Of a stretch of DNA of 64,000 nt, positions 52,301 through 62,752 are shown one piece after another (positions within the stretch are counted from its first letter, which is position 1; each line of letters starts with the position of its first letter). The notes below the pieces were generated by a model. It saw only the letters and a list, made by a program, of their open reading frames with translations, searched no databases and had not been told where the DNA came from. Location: contig CM045734.1 of NCBI GenBank assembly GCA_024760905.1, forward strand, positions 43,568,064 to 43,632,063. Reading direction: 5' to 3'. The position numbers were made by a program, and so were the translations under genes. Source of the DNA: Plotosus lineatus (taxonomy: Eukaryota > Chordata > Actinopteri > Siluriformes > Plotosidae).

Positions 52301-52736
52301 CGAGAAGAGTAGCTGTGTTTCTGCACTGTGATGGCCTGGCGAGCTGTCCAGGGTGTACTCTGCCCTTGCACAGAGTCGGCTGAGATGGGCATGACCCTAA
52401 TTAGGATTAAGTGGTTCAGAAAATGAATGAATGAGTTCTAAGGTACCATATAAGGTAGAATACTGTACAAGGAATGTAACTGATGTTCTGAGAATGAATC
52501 ACCACCCAAACACTGTGGTACTGTTGCACAGGGCAGAGTGAGGCTGACAATATATGAAATACAGTACTAGGTCCTGTATGATGTCATGTTGTGAGAGTGA
52601 TCAAATGTACCTTGGACGTTTCCAGAATAATCTTGTTGATTTTGTCCTTGTCGAGACCTTCCATGCCTGCCTTGTTGTCATTGAGGGCCACTCTGGAGAG
52701 GATGGTGTCCTGTCCACTCCTGTCACAGGACTCCAT
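37850..52736 (-). CDS. polk: DNA polymerase kappa (Y-family translesion polymerase), 14 coding exons, 908 aa
   Basis: Inserts and extends opposite bulky minor-groove guanine adducts; nuclear, recruited by PCNA and REV1 (family knowledge). Coding exons: 52611-52736, 51607-51726, 50535-50687, 49110-49241, 48847-48997, 45297-45494, 45080-45204, 44795-44961, 43299-43331, 43016-43112, 42671-42842, 39836-40945, 38085-38124, 37850-37952; frame holds throughout. Seen: N-clasp [19 protein letters not shown] (residues 18-36), catalytic [15 protein letters not shown] with Asp104, [10 protein letters not shown] with Asp195/Glu196, [20 protein letters not shown], the helix-hairpin-helix stretch [11 protein letters not shown], little-finger [17 protein letters not shown]-box-like QKSIMGFL (508-515), the REV1-interacting Phe-Phe pair (566-567), two UBZ4 fingers (Cys667/Cys670/His685/Cys689 and Cys815/Cys818/His833/Cys837), and a C-terminal HTIDKFFK resembling a second PCNA-binding motif. 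Human POLK is 870 aa. No disabling change was seen. Confidence 0.97.
38262..39373 (+). mobile_element. Tigger-like element with SINE B inserted and a partial duplication
   Basis: A coding remnant starts with ATG at about 38587: [12 protein letters not shown], interrupted by a SINE B (38625-38926, minus) flanked by tagtgatagt repeats, then continues to an HTH vestige ([20 protein letters not shown], then [13 protein letters not shown]) and ends aagtcggggagcgtctg before TA. A second copy of the SINE end plus flank lies at 38262-38395. All in the POLK intron between the last two large coding exons. Confidence 0.7.
39420..39498 (+). mobile_element. Right-end fragment of the 15623-type MITE
   Basis: Matches the inverted terminal sequence (ccacggaaagtgagggaatc, then cctg). 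It abuts a SINE C copy (39496-39815). Confidence 0.65.
39836..40945 (-). CDS. polk: POLK coding exon 12, PIP, REV1-binding and UBZ region
   Basis: A 1,110 bp exon, phase 1 to phase 1, carrying the regulatory tail: the PIP-like motif, the Phe-Phe REV1-interacting site and both CPVC-x14-H-x3-C ubiquitin-binding zinc fingers. The spacer between the fingers is acidic and low in conservation, as usual for this protein. The large exon and both UBZ fingers match vertebrate POLK. Confidence 0.95.
41193..41973 (-). mobile_element. Tigger element, near-identical to 18040-18829
   Basis: Same ends (cagtgatacctcagctcatg and gcggaggttttactg), flanked by TA. Only scattered substitutions and small indels separate the two copies. 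In a POLK intron. Confidence 0.85.
44139..44437 (+). mobile_element. SINE family C
   Basis: Divergent copy (gtttctgtgtggggtttgcc), followed by a 28-base A run at 44464-44491. Confidence 0.6.
46031..46755 (-). mobile_element. Tigger non-autonomous element in POLK intron
   Basis: Ends tagtggtacctcaccttacg and gtaaggtgaggtaccactg; the internal HTH vestige and the ccaatgggaggcc block are in the opposite orientation to 18832-19482. Holds a CGCGCG-rich stretch at 46315-46345. Confidence 0.82.
46855..47370. mobile_element. hAT-type MITE with nested SINE A
   Basis: Termini caggggtgccaaat and actgggcacccctg. A reverse SINE A fragment (about 47087-47303) lies inside. Flanks ccatacac and ccatacat suggest a target duplication but are offset by two bases on the left. 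Confidence 0.65.
47833..48063 (+). mobile_element. SINE family A, head missing
   Basis: From acacccccagtgcagctaac to the tail gattaagtggttacagaaaa and ATGA repeats. Confidence 0.75.
48360..48636 (-). mobile_element. SINE family C
   Basis: Minus-oriented: head at 48636 (gggcggcatggtggtgcag) and body gtttgcatgtattctccatg. It lies just below POLK exon 48847-48997. Confidence 0.7.
49278..49312. repeat. (AT)n microsatellite
   Basis: About 16 AT units just after POLK exon 49110-49241 on the + coordinate side. Confidence 0.9.
49622..50130 (+). mobile_element. Two adjacent SINE A copies sharing a 5' flank
   Basis: The first copy (49622-49885) breaks off at gagatgggcac. The second (49913-50130) restarts after a second gagtatata-type flank and has the tail gattaaacggttacagaaaa. 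Both heads share the variant ggcctggtrgtaaaatgtg, suggesting local duplication. Confidence 0.75.
50535..50687 (-). CDS. polk: POLK coding exon 3, first catalytic motif
   Basis: A 51-codon exon encoding [17 protein letters not shown], with metal-binding Asp104, and MAVGSMSML. The acceptor is ttttgtag and the donor gtgagg. The next exon (49110-49241) continues with [20 protein letters not shown]. Confidence 0.95.
51107..51460 (+). mobile_element. SINE family A, LINE-tail type, full length
   Basis: The cleanest copy: head gggcagtggtggtctagtgg, B box GGTTCGAGTCC, and 3' end gatttgctgtggcgactccc then aaaaagccgaaaggaagac. Confidence 0.88.
52117..52437 (+). mobile_element. SINE family A
   Basis: GACCC-tail type, between POLK coding exons 1 and 2. 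Confidence 0.82.
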
Positions 52737-52959
52737 CTTCAGTACAACAGCTACAGTACAACTAATCACTTACCTCAGAGAACATATAAGCAACGCAGCA
52801 TATTCCAGTTTATAACGTTCCGAAATAGTAACACTTCACGAACCTAATTTTAGAATAAATATATTGACGCTAACTTTTATTGGGTTGCTGAAAACAATCA
52901 CAAAATACTGCAGCTGAAAAACTGCTAAAAAAAAAACATCTCATAGCCGAACTGACTTC

Positions 52960-52970
52960 GCCGCCATTTT
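52960..52970 (-). promoter_or_regulatory. polk: YY1-type motif upstream of POLK
   Basis: Minus strand reads AAAATGGCGGC, an exact match to the YY1 consensus often found just downstream of start sites of housekeeping genes. It lies about 225 bp before the POLK ATG in a repeat-free stretch, so the first exon or start site is probably close by. Confidence 0.5.
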
Positions 52971-53097
52971 CAAATTTCCTCGTTGAAGTTACACCAATGA
53001 GTCACTATGTGACTACTGCCCCCTACAGGAGGCGAAGAGTGTTTACTGAAATCCATCAAAGACGAATGTATTACAGTACTGTAGTGAGATTAATGAT

Positions 53098-53408
53098 GGG
53101 CAGTGGTGGTCTAAAGGTTGTTAAGGTTGTCTAAAAGGCTGATCCAAAGGTTGGGGGTTCGAGTCCCACTCTCCACAAGGTTGTCACTGTCCCCCCCAGT
53201 GCAGCTAACTGGGTTATCAAAGGCCGGCCATGTCTCTCACTGTCTATGGTGTGAGACATGTAAAAGAATGGCTCTTGATAAGATTTGTCGGTGTGTTTCC
53301 GCCTGGTGAGCTGTCCAGGGTGTACTCTGCCCTCGCCCAGAGTTGGCTGGGATGGGTGCCAGCCTCCCCGTGACCCTAATTGGGATTAAGCGGTTACAGA
53401 AAATGAAC
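53098..53408 (+). mobile_element. SINE family A
   Basis: GACCC-tail type, upstream of POLK. The head has a short internal insertion (gttgttaaggttgtct). Confidence 0.78.
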
Positions 53409-53579
53409 TGAGATTAATGATGGATAGTCGGGAATTGAATCCAGGCCTTTGTGCTGTAAGGCAGACTTGCTATCCACCAGGCTACTTTATTTAATTATTT
53501 AAAATTTAGTTAAACACGCTTTCTACAAGGTTCATCAAAAACGTACAGATTTATACTATTCTTGTCTTCTGTTCTCGGT

Positions 53580-54062
53580 TGTCTCTCGAATCGAGGAAGA
53601 TGATTGGCTGTGCTCTCATCGGTGAAAGCTGCACTGTGATTCTGGGAGATTTCTCTCAGCCACGGTTGGGATGAGTCTGTTGAGTAGCACTTGGGCCAGT
53701 ATTTTGCCAGCTGTGGAGTGGAGAGATATGCCCCTGTAATTTCCGCAGTCTGCTCTTGATCCCTTGTTCTTGAAGAGGGAAACTATTGATGCATTGCAGA
53801 AGTCTGCAGGCAGTTCTTCCTCTACCCAGATGCTGACTAGAACACTGCAAAAGGCCTCCAGGGCTATGCCACCTAGTGCCTTGTAGACTTCCGCAAGAAT
53901 GCTATCCTTGCCAGGAGCTTTTCCGCGGATCATCTGTTTAATGGCTCTCTTGATCTCATCCATAGAGGGTGGTTCATCTAATTCAGTGTGTTCTGCTTGT
54001 TGTTTTATCTGGTCAAGTGCACACTGGTCAACTGTGGAAGGGCGATCCAGAAGTTCGCTGTA
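53580..54062 (-). mobile_element. Second non-LTR retrotransposon lineage, RT fragment
   Basis: The minus-strand protein includes IKQMIRGKAPGKDSILAEVY, SIVSLFKNKGSRADCGNYRG and LLNRLIPTVAERNLPESQCS. The motif order is that of an RT fingers/palm entry, but the sequence is distinct from the other LINE. Truncated on both sides. Confidence 0.8.
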
Positions 54063-54667
54063 TTTAAAGTTCTGATTTCAAATTCTTCACTGACTTTCAT
54101 ATTTATTTACTTATGTATTATGTTAACTGTCCTGTTCATTAATTTCGGTTCTTAATTTGACCTTGTGTCTAGTGTATGCAAATTTTGGCGTCATTGTATT
54201 TTTGGTTTGTTCCCCAGATTTACTTGTTCATAATAATTTAAAGAGATTTTCCTTCAGCCTTCTCATCTGTGGTTTTGTGCTGGTAATACATCATGATTTC
54301 CTCTTTTGATTTTAATCTTAACCATAAATCTCCTTAAATCCAGAAAAGTTGAAAGAGCCAACTACGTGTTCAAGGGAAAGGCAAAATGTGCCCTCCTTTA
54401 ATGCAGTCCGAAGATACATGCTCATTCTATTGGTGGTTATTTAATTATTACTAAACATAAACAAATGCAGAGCATGACGACTTATAATTGTGTCTGAAAA
54501 GAAGTCAGGAATTCTCTCAAGATTCAGACTAATTTTAATTTCAATACTAATTTCACCATGAGCCAGATGACTGTAAATAATTGATAAATATATCTCAACT
54601 TCATATTTCAATATTTCTTACATCACCAGTATGGAAACTGGCATGTACTTTCATTGATTCTTTTTCT
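54063..54667. other. No recognisable feature
   Basis: A/T-rich unique-looking sequence without an open frame or a repeat I recognise. The same holds for 58038-58704, 58991-59828, 61501-61959, 62374-62752, 62976-63527 and 63661-64000. Confidence 0.5.
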
Positions 54668-55146
54668 GAAACCGCATAATCCTAATTAGGGTCGAGGGAA
54701 GGCTGGTGCCCATCCCAGCTGGCTCTGAGCGACGGCAGAGTACACCCTGGACAGCTCGCCAGACCATTGCAGAGTGGAAACACGAAACACACTGACAGCT
54801 ATGCAGCCTATTCTTCTCAAAAGTCAACAATGGTTCTTTTATATGAACCTCTCACCACAGACAGTGAGAGACATGGCTGGCCTTTGATAACCCAGTTAGC
54901 TGCACTGGTGGGACAGTGACAACTTGTGGTGAGTGGGGCTTGAACCCCCAACCTTAGGATCAGCGATCCAGCGCCCGATACCACTAGGCCACCAGTGCCT
55001 CTGGTTACACACCGATAAAAAACCCGAAAAATCGTTAATTACACATATGTGAGATTCGTTACATTGCTTGCTCTGTGGGGGGGCAGTGACAACCTGTTGA
55101 GAGTGGAGCTTGAACCCCCAACCTTAGGATCAGTGATCCAGCACCG
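54668..55146 (-). mobile_element. SINE A copies with an 80 bp unique flank
   Basis: A complete reverse SINE A (54668-55004), then a non-SINE flank (55005-55075), then the head of another SINE A (55078-55146). The SINE plus flank is repeated in inverse orientation at 61960-62373. Confidence 0.82.
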
Positions 55147-55149
55147 CAT

Positions 55150-55157
55150 CTACTTCC

Positions 55158-55198
<41 letters not shown>

Positions 55199-55216
55199 GT
55201 TGTTATTATTATTATT
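55150..55216. repeat. (ATT)n microsatellite
   Basis: About 18 ATT units with one GTTGTT interruption. Confidence 0.92.
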
Positions 55217-55285
55217 TGACAACCATATAATTTCTGAGAAATGGTGTAATTTCAGACAAAATTCCAAAAAGATTTTACCATAAAG

Positions 55286-55488
55286 CAGGGGTCCCCAAAC
55301 TTTTTCTTGCGAGGGCCACATAACTTTTCCCTTCTCTGATGGGGGTCCGAGGTCAGTTTGTAACCGAAAAAGTCTGACAATTGCAAGGCTTCCTAAACAT
55401 AAACGTTTATTGTTTTCCAGTAAGCCACGCATAACCAAATATTAGTCACCCTTTCTGGGACCTTCACAGAAAAAAGTCAGGAAATTAA

Positions 55489-55519
<31 letters not shown>

Positions 55520-56089
55520 CACTGCTTGCTATCAATTGAGCAACCCGAAAGCTGCCCGAACAGATGCCTGGTTCAGCCGAACCTGGCGTACAAATGTATT
55601 CTCCTGAGCTAACAGTTTACTTTTTAGCATTGAGAGTTTGTTTACTTGCATTTGGCCTTGCAAGCAATCATACTCATCTTTGTGATGGGATTCAGAGTGT
55701 TGGCGCAGATTGAATATCGCCACTGCCTCTTGACAGATGATACAAACAATATTTTCTTTACATTGAACAAAAAAAAATAACAGTTTGTCCACTGCAGGTT
55801 AAATGCCCTGCATTCTGAATCAAATTTTCTCTTCCATTCCCTTTTCACTATTATTCCGTTGTATTTGACAGGGCGGCGTCTAGGATTTTTGTTTCGGGGG
55901 TGTTCAGATAGGGGCACAGACGGCAGAAGGGTGGAATAGAATGTCATGTTCTAGGTGTGTATTAGTCTTGATTGCGTGGCCAGACAAAAAAAAAGTAATC
56001 ATAATGTATCTCTGCTACTGTTCAGGGGGCTGGGCGAAATGTGGAGGTGGGCCAGATCCGGCCCGTGGGCCGTAGTTTGGGGACCACTG
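55286..56089 (-). mobile_element. hAT element with perfect 8 bp target duplication
   Basis: Ends caggggtccccaaacttttt and gtttggggaccactg; direct repeat ccataaag at 55278-55285 and 56090-56097. The minus strand keeps a BED-like zinc-finger fragment (CIICQEAVAIFNLRQHSESH, with a partner Cys/His pattern) at 55532-55792. Homologous to 28384-30369 minus the LINE. Confidence 0.92.
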
Positions 56090-56231
56090 CCATAAAGCAT
56101 TCTCCTCTGTTCTGTATTTAATTTTCCTGACCTGCATGTATTTGTTCTGAATCTTGTAAAATCTTGAACAACGGATGAGACAGCCTGAAATATTAAAATG
56201 CTGTTTATATCTCTTAAAACTCGCCCGTGGC

Positions 56232-56527
56232 TGTTACCTGCAGGCGAGGTCCAGAGAGCGCACCTGTTTCCATTCAGCAATCAGCAATCAGCGAGCTATA
56301 AATAGGAGCAGCGTGCTTCCCTCCGACGTCAGAAGATTGTCCTTCCCAGTGATTCCGTTTCCCTGCTATCTCTCTGACTCCTGGTATCCTGCTTCGTGCT
56401 CGACCAGTTTCCATTGATTAATTATTTCCAGTGATTTAGATTTTCCAAAGTGCAAAATAAAATCGTGGAATCTTCTTACATGGTCTCCTGCATCTTTGGG
56501 TCCGACGCATATGCTCCAGACGCAACA
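56232..56527 (+). mobile_element. Possible solo LTR
   Basis: Begins TGTTAC and ends GCAACA. TATAAATA at 56297-56304 and AATAAAAT near 56455 are spaced as in a compact LTR, and the G-rich end tctttgggtccgac recalls fish Gypsy LTRs. No target duplication was found, so it could also be another promoter-like repeat. Confidence 0.4.
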
Positions 56528-57175
56528 TTATTAACCATATTGAAAATTGCATTAATGAATAAAGTACAGAACTAGGAATGGGTATTTTCTGTTTAGTCTA
56601 GACAAGTAAATTTGGCGTAGTCTAGCCTAGGCTAGCATAGAGACAAGCTAATTCGCTTTAAGTCATTTTTCGACTTAAGTCGTCTCTCCTGGAACCAATT
56701 AACGACTTTAGGTGAGGTATACCTGTATTATGGTACCAAAAAAGAGGTGTTTTCCATGAACCTATTAAAATGCTTAATGCTCACATGACTCTAGTATGAA
56801 ATGACAATCTCTAGTTTTTGCAACAACAGGGTTACATCTCGCCACGATTTGGTGCTGTTTTTATGCCTCATCAGATAGTGACTCTGACTTTGTTCTGTTC
56901 TCACTCCTTCAATTCTTCTCACAGGCACATTCAGTCACTATCAACTTAATTAAAAACTAATTTACCTCTGATCATTCAAGTAACTATTCAGACAATCACT
57001 TATATAACAGCTCCATAATGCATAAAATTATGCAAATGTAAATCATTATCTACACTTAACATTCACATTATCTGTTGCAGCCTAGATTGTTAAAGCATGT
57101 AGACTGAATGTGAGGTGAAATTGATGCTAGTGAGCACTTTGTGCGTCTGTAAGACAATGTTCGCAGTAACAAATC

Positions 57176-58037
57176 TACAACACCTGGCAAAAATTATGGA
57201 ATCACCAGTCTCGGAGGAAGTTCATTCAGCTGTTTAATTTTGCAGAAAAAAAGCAGATCACACACATAACACAATGAGATTCCTATGAGATTTATGACTG
57301 CCTGAAGAAAACACGCTTTTCTGTATGTAAATCCCATTTCCTTTAGGCGGTTTCTTACAGTTCGGTCACAGACATTGACTCCAGTTTCCTCCAGTTTGTT
57401 TCTCATTTGTTTTGCTGTACATTTTCTGTTTTAAAAACATATTGCTTTAATTTTTGTATTGATGCTTTGATGTCTTCCTTGGTCTACCAGTATGCTTGCC
57501 TTTAACAACCTTCCCATGTTGTTTGGACTTGAGCCAGATTTTAGACATCGCTGACTGTGAACAACCAACATTTTTTGCAACATTGCGTGATGTTTTACCT
57601 TCTTTAAGAAGTTTGATAATCCTCTCCATTGTTTCAACTGACATCTCTCGTGTTGGAGTCATGATTCATGTCAGTATACTTGGTGCAACAGCTCTCCAAG
57701 GTGTGATCACTCCTGTTTAGCTGCAGACTAACGAGCAGATCTGATCTGATGCAGGTGTTAGTTTTGGGAATGGAAATTTACAGCGTGATTCCATAATTCT
57801 TTCCTCAAAATTGAGTGATTCCATAATTTATTCCCCACTTGGTCTAAAGAAGTAGCTGTTATGACAACCAAATTCCCCCCTCCTTGATTTCTTTTATTGT
57901 TTCTTAAAGCCAGAAAGTTGCCATTTGAAATTACTTTAGTTTTGTGTCATGTCTGTGATCTGCCTTTTTTCTGCAAAATTAAACAACTGAATGAACATCC
58001 TCCAAGACTCATGATTGCATAATTTTTATCAGGGGTT
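57176..58037 (-). mobile_element. Internally deleted Tc1/mariner element
   Basis: Inverted ends tacaacacctggcaaaaatt and gataaaaattatgcaatcat reversed, with long matching inner arms (tttgcagaaaaaaagcagat / atctgccttttttctgcaaa). The minus strand keeps only the transposase N-terminus. Confidence 0.85.
57194..57662 (-). pseudogene. Tc1 transposase N-terminal fragments
   Basis: MTPTREMSVETMERIIKLLK then NVAKNVGCSQSAMSKIW and GRPRKTSKHQ (two-HTH DNA-binding domain), and after a frame change MRNKLEETGVNVCDRTVRNR and LKEMGFTYRKA. The DDE catalytic domain is absent: the sequence passes straight into the inverted repeat. Confidence 0.82.
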
Positions 58038-58704
58038 GTACTGTTGTATCCACTGCTATATTTTTAAATTATTAAATATTAAGAAAATACACTCACATTT
58101 AATGCACCTTTTTTCAAATGCTGGCAGTCGGTTTGTCTGTTGCCATGTTTACCATTCTAGAGTCCAGAGGTAGTGTCGATGTTGGTGTACTTCCTCACTT
58201 TACACACAGAATGCTTAAAATCTGATGTCTGATGAAGTGAATCAGATGTAATTCAAGTCGTGAAAATTGAAAAATGTACAAAAAAAGCTCTGTTGTGTAC
58301 TATTATATTATTTATAATAAAGCTGTACTGCATTTCTTAAAAATGGAGGAAAACACTTGAAGGTTCTGGGTTTGGCAAATGTTGACAGATGAGAATACTG
58401 TATAATAAAAGACTGTATAAATCCTTTTTCCGTTGGCATGTCTTTTTGGTTGCATGATGATCTTTAGTCTAATTCAATAGGCTCAGCCTGAATGACATAA
58501 TATTAAAGCCTCATGAATTGTCATTCATTAAAATATCACTTTGCATCATGGTACATTTCATATCTGCTCTCAGTTTCAGTATAATTATTTTCCTGTTGTC
58601 TTTGGCATGTTTCTGAGAAACCTACAGCATTACAGTTGACCCTGCAACAAAATAACAAAGCCATCCATCCATTCAATTTCTGAACCACTTAAACCTAATT
58701 AGTG

Positions 58705-58990
58705 TGGGGCCAGTGGCATAGTGGTGAGGGTGCTGCGCTCAGGATCAGGAGATTATGTGTTCGACTCCCAGTTAGACCCCCACTGTGCTGAGACCCCTGA
58801 GCAAGGTCTCAACCACAAGCGTGCCTCTGTTCACCCAGCAGTATGAACTGGTACCAGTAAAAATATACTGGGAAGGTAACCTGTGATGGACTAGCGTCCC
58901 ATCCAGGACGCTTCACACTACAGAAACCGGGAATAAGCACCAGCCTGATGAGCCACTGGGCTCAGGTGTAAAAAAGCCCAACAGACTTAA
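58705..58990 (+). mobile_element. SINE family B
   Basis: The only plus-oriented copy here: head tggggccagtggcatagtgg, B-box-like gtgttcgactccc, ending aaaaagcccaacagacttaa. Confidence 0.8.
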
Positions 58991-59823
58991 CCTTAAACCT
59001 AATGAGGGTCCTGGGTAAGCTGGCGCCCATCTCAGCCGACTCTGGGCGAGAGCGTGGTACACCCTGGACAGCTCTCTAGACCATCGCAGTAGTAACAAAG
59101 TAAGACTTTTTAAGCTGCATTACTCAAAGTGTAAGAAGTAGAAAAACAGTGTTTAAAGACAACCACAAATTGCCTTTTTGGATGGATTTAAATCTGAATA
59201 AAGCTAAACTACTTAATTTAGGCACATTTATTGTTTATTATTTGTCAATTGTTTATTGGATTCGATTTATGCATTTCAGATTAAACCAGTTCTCAAAGGT
59301 TTAGAATGCACACAACATCAAAGGAGAAGCGGTATGGTGTAGATAATGGATGGATGGATAGCATCACAGGGTGATGTCCCTTAATTTTCTATCTTCTTGA
59401 AGAGGTCACCAGTTTATCAGAACGATAACACGGAAATACAGGCAGCCATTAAAAATGTGGGCAATTTAGAGTAGCCCCTTGCCCTAATACACATGGTTTT
59501 GGAATGTGGCAGGAAGCCAATGCAAGCATGAAGAGATCATGTTGAAGCCCCCACTAACTGTTCAGTTCAGTTTTTGCTTGCTTTGTTGTGTACTGAAGTT
59601 GTACTAAAGGCTGTTTTTTTTCTTTTTCTTTTTCTTTTTTTAAATACCGTATGTACGGTTAAATCAGTTTCATAATACAGTTATGGCGAGGGTGTGATTG
59701 CACATTCTCTGCAAACAGAAGTCAGGTAGCGCTAGCGGATTATTAGTTAATGTTAAAGAGTTGTACCTGTATGTAATTACTGACATCTACTTAGGTGTGT
59801 GCTTTGTGTGCTTAAGGAGCCAG

Positions 59824-59828
<5 letters not shown>

Positions 59829-59873
<45 letters not shown>

Positions 59874-59896
59874 GTGAGAGAGAGAGAGAGAGCGAG

Positions 59897-59966
<70 letters not shown>
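59829..59966. repeat. Compound (GA)n-(GT)n-(GA)n microsatellite
   Basis: About 70 bp of GA, about 45 bp of GT, then GA again. Confidence 0.95.
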
Positions 59967-59967
<1 letters not shown>

Positions 59968-59982
59968 TGCTGGCAGATGTAC

Positions 59983-61500
59983 GGGTATTTGAGTGTTAGT
60001 GTATTGAGGGTTAGTGTATTTGAGTGTGTGGATATTTGAGTGTTAGTGTATTGAGTGTGTGGGTATTGAATGTTAGTGTATTTGAGTGTGTGGGTATTTG
60101 AGTGTTAGTGTATTGAGTGTTAGTGTATTTGAGTGTTAGTGTATTGAGTGTGTGGGTATTGAATGTTAGTGGATTTGAGTGTGTGGGTATTTGAGTGTTA
60201 GTGTATTGAGTGTTAGTGTATTTGAGTGTTAGTGTATTGAGTGTTAGTGTATTTGAGTGTGTGGGTATTTGAGTGTTAGTGTATTGAGTGTGTGGGTATT
60301 GAGTGTTAGTGTATTTGAGTGTGTGGGTATTTGAGTGTTAGTGTATTAAGTGTGTGGGTATTGAGTGTTAGTGTATTGAGTGTGTGGGTATTGAGCGTTA
60401 GTGTATTGAGTGTGTGGGTATTGAGTGTTAGTGTTTTGAGTGCTAGTGTATTGAGTGTTAGTGTATTTGAGTGTTAGTGTATTGAGTGTTAGTGTATTTG
60501 AGTGTGTGGGTATTTGAGTGTTAGTGTATTGAGTGTGTGGGTATTGAGTGTTAGTGGATTTGAGTGTGTGGGTATTTGAGTGTGGGTATTGAGTGTTAGT
60601 GTATTGAGTGTTAGTGTATTTGAGTGGGAGGGTTGTGAGTGTTAGTGTATTTGAGTGTGTGGGTATTTGAGTGTGTGGGTGTTTGAGTGTTAGTGTATTT
60701 GTGTGTTAGTGTATTGAGTGTGTGAGTATTGAGTGTTAGTGTATTTGAGTGTTTGGGTATTTGAGTGTTTGTGTATTTGAGTGTGTGGGTGTTTGTGTGT
60801 TAGTCTATTGAGTGTGTGAGTATTGAGTGTTAGTGTATTGAGTGTGTGGGTATTGAGTGTTAGTGTATTTGAGTGTGTGGGTGTTTGAGTGTTAGTGTAT
60901 TTGAGTGTGTGGGTGTTTGAGTGTTAGTGTATTTGAGTGTTAGTGTATTGAGTGTGTGAGTATTGAGTGTTAGTGTATTTGAGTGTGTGGGTATTTGAGT
61001 GTGTGGGTATTGAGTGTTAGTGTATTGACTGTGTGGGTGTTTGAGTGTTAGTGTATTTGAGTGTGTGGGTGTTTGAGTGTTAGTGTATTGAGTGTTAGTG
61101 TATTTGAGTGTGTGTGTGTTTGAGTGTTAGTGTATTTGAGTGTTAGTGTATTGAGTGTGTGAGTATTGAGTGTTAGTGTATTTGAGTGTGTGGGTATTTG
61201 GGTGTGTGGGTGTTTGAGTGTTAGTGTATTTGAGTGTGTGGGTGTTTGAGTGTTAGTGTATTTGAGTGTTAGTGTATTGAGTGTGTGAGTATTGAGTGTT
61301 AGTGTATTTGAGTGTGTGGGTATTTGAGTGTGTGGGTGTTTGAGTGTTAGTGTATTTGTGTGTTAGTGTATTGAGTGTGTGAGTATTGAGTGTTAGTGTA
61401 TTGAGTGTGTGGGTATTGAGTGTTAGTGTATTTGAGTGTGTGGGTATTTGAGTGTGTGGGTATTGAATGTTAGTGTATTGACTGTGTGGGTATTGGTGTA
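59983..61500. repeat. GT-rich minisatellite, about 1.5 kb
   Basis: About 95 units of 15-16 bp made of two alternating types, GTGTTAGTGTATT(T)GA and GTGTGTGGGTATT(T)GA, in an irregular order with a few variants (for example ggtgtttga). The same variants recur in blocks, such as 60890-61000 and 61205-61330, showing block duplication. The minus strand reads as an open frame of Thr-Leu-Asn-Thr-His repeats purely because of the repeat. Confidence 0.95.
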
Positions 61501-62035
61501 TTAAAAGCTTCCAAATGAGATGCCAAAATAAATATGCAGAAAAACAAGGAAAGTGATCCAAAAAGTGAACTGTATCTGAGCTCTCGATATCCCATACCTG
61601 GGAATTGGCACACAGTGTGACATTAAAGTTTTCTAGTTTTATTGTTTTTTTGTTTTTTTTTTACCAGCTTCAACTTTAATTCCCTATAACTGTTATTTCA
61701 GAAATCAATACTTCCCATGTTTTTCTTTTTTTTTTTTCTTGCGGTGACAGCTGGTTTCTCGGTTGCTCAGGTGTTCTCAGTAACTGTATGAATCAGAAAA
61801 ATCAAGCTTCAACCTGTCTGTCATGTCCTTTTACCAGGAACCATAGACGTGATGAACATTTTTAAATCCCCTCAACAATTCCAAATATATGTCAAAATAC
61901 AGTATATGAGAACAAGGGCAACATCAAATGTCAGCTGTAGACTGACTGGAGTCGGGTAGCATCAGCAAGCAATGTAACGAATCTCACATATGTGTAATTA
62001 ACGATTTTTCGGGTTTTTTATCGGTGTGTAACCAG

Positions 62036-62373
62036 AGGCACTGGTGGCCTAGTGGTATCGGGCGCTGGATCGCTGATCCTAAGGTTGGGGGTTCAAGCCC
62101 CACTCACCACAAGTTGTCACTGTCCCACCAGTGCAGCTAACTGGGTTATCAAAGGCCAGCCATGTCTCTCAGTGCCTATGGTGTGAGGTTCATATAAAAG
62201 AACCATTGCTGACTTTCGAGAAGAGTAGGCCGCAAAGTCATCAGCATGTTTCCGCCCTGCGATGGCCTGGCAAGCTGTCCAGGGTGTACTCTGCCCTTGC
62301 CCGGAGTCGACTGGAATGGGTGCCAGCCTCCCCGTGACCCTAATTAGGATTAAGCAGTTACAGAAAATGAACT
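62036..62373 (+). mobile_element. SINE family A, inverted duplicate of 54668-55004
   Basis: Shares private variants with that copy (cactggtggcctagtggtat then cgggcgc; cactcaccacaagttgtcac) and the same 75-80 bp upstream flank. Confidence 0.88.
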
Positions 62374-62752
62374 GCACTGAATGGTGTGAACCACACAGTT
62401 TCTTGTTTGCTTTAAGGAAATCCAATAACCAGAGACACAGAGAAAATGTGATCCAACATTCAGTATGTCAGTATGTTTGTGCCGTTTAAATGCTTCTCGC
62501 ATCTCAGCTTTATGATGAAGAAAGTAGCCTGAGGAAAAAAGCATAGATTTTGAAAACCTGTCCACATCTCTTTATAATCCTGAGTCTCATATTATCTTTA
62601 GCATACACTATATAGAAATGCCATATGCTAATTGGTTATCTATCTATCTAGTGCCTGAGTCGTAGGACAATCATTGGCGACCTGCCATGAATGATAACAC
62701 CCTGGTTATCATCTTCATGGAGGTTTTCTTGGCAGGATTAGTGCAGTGGTTT

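Noticed and set aside
53616..53963. Protein-coding exon on the minus strand upstream of POLK
   Set aside because: The sequence is a reverse-transcriptase fragment (GKAPGKDSI, NYRGISL), truncated at both ends.
55532..55792. Zinc-finger host gene
   Set aside because: It lies between hAT termini with perfect target duplications and has a homologous decayed copy at 28384-30369.
59983..61500. Possible CRISPR-like or tandem-repeat protein region
   Set aside because: Units are contiguous with no spacers, and the open frame on the minus strand (Thr/Leu/Asn/His repeats) follows from the repeat alone, with no start context or splice sites.
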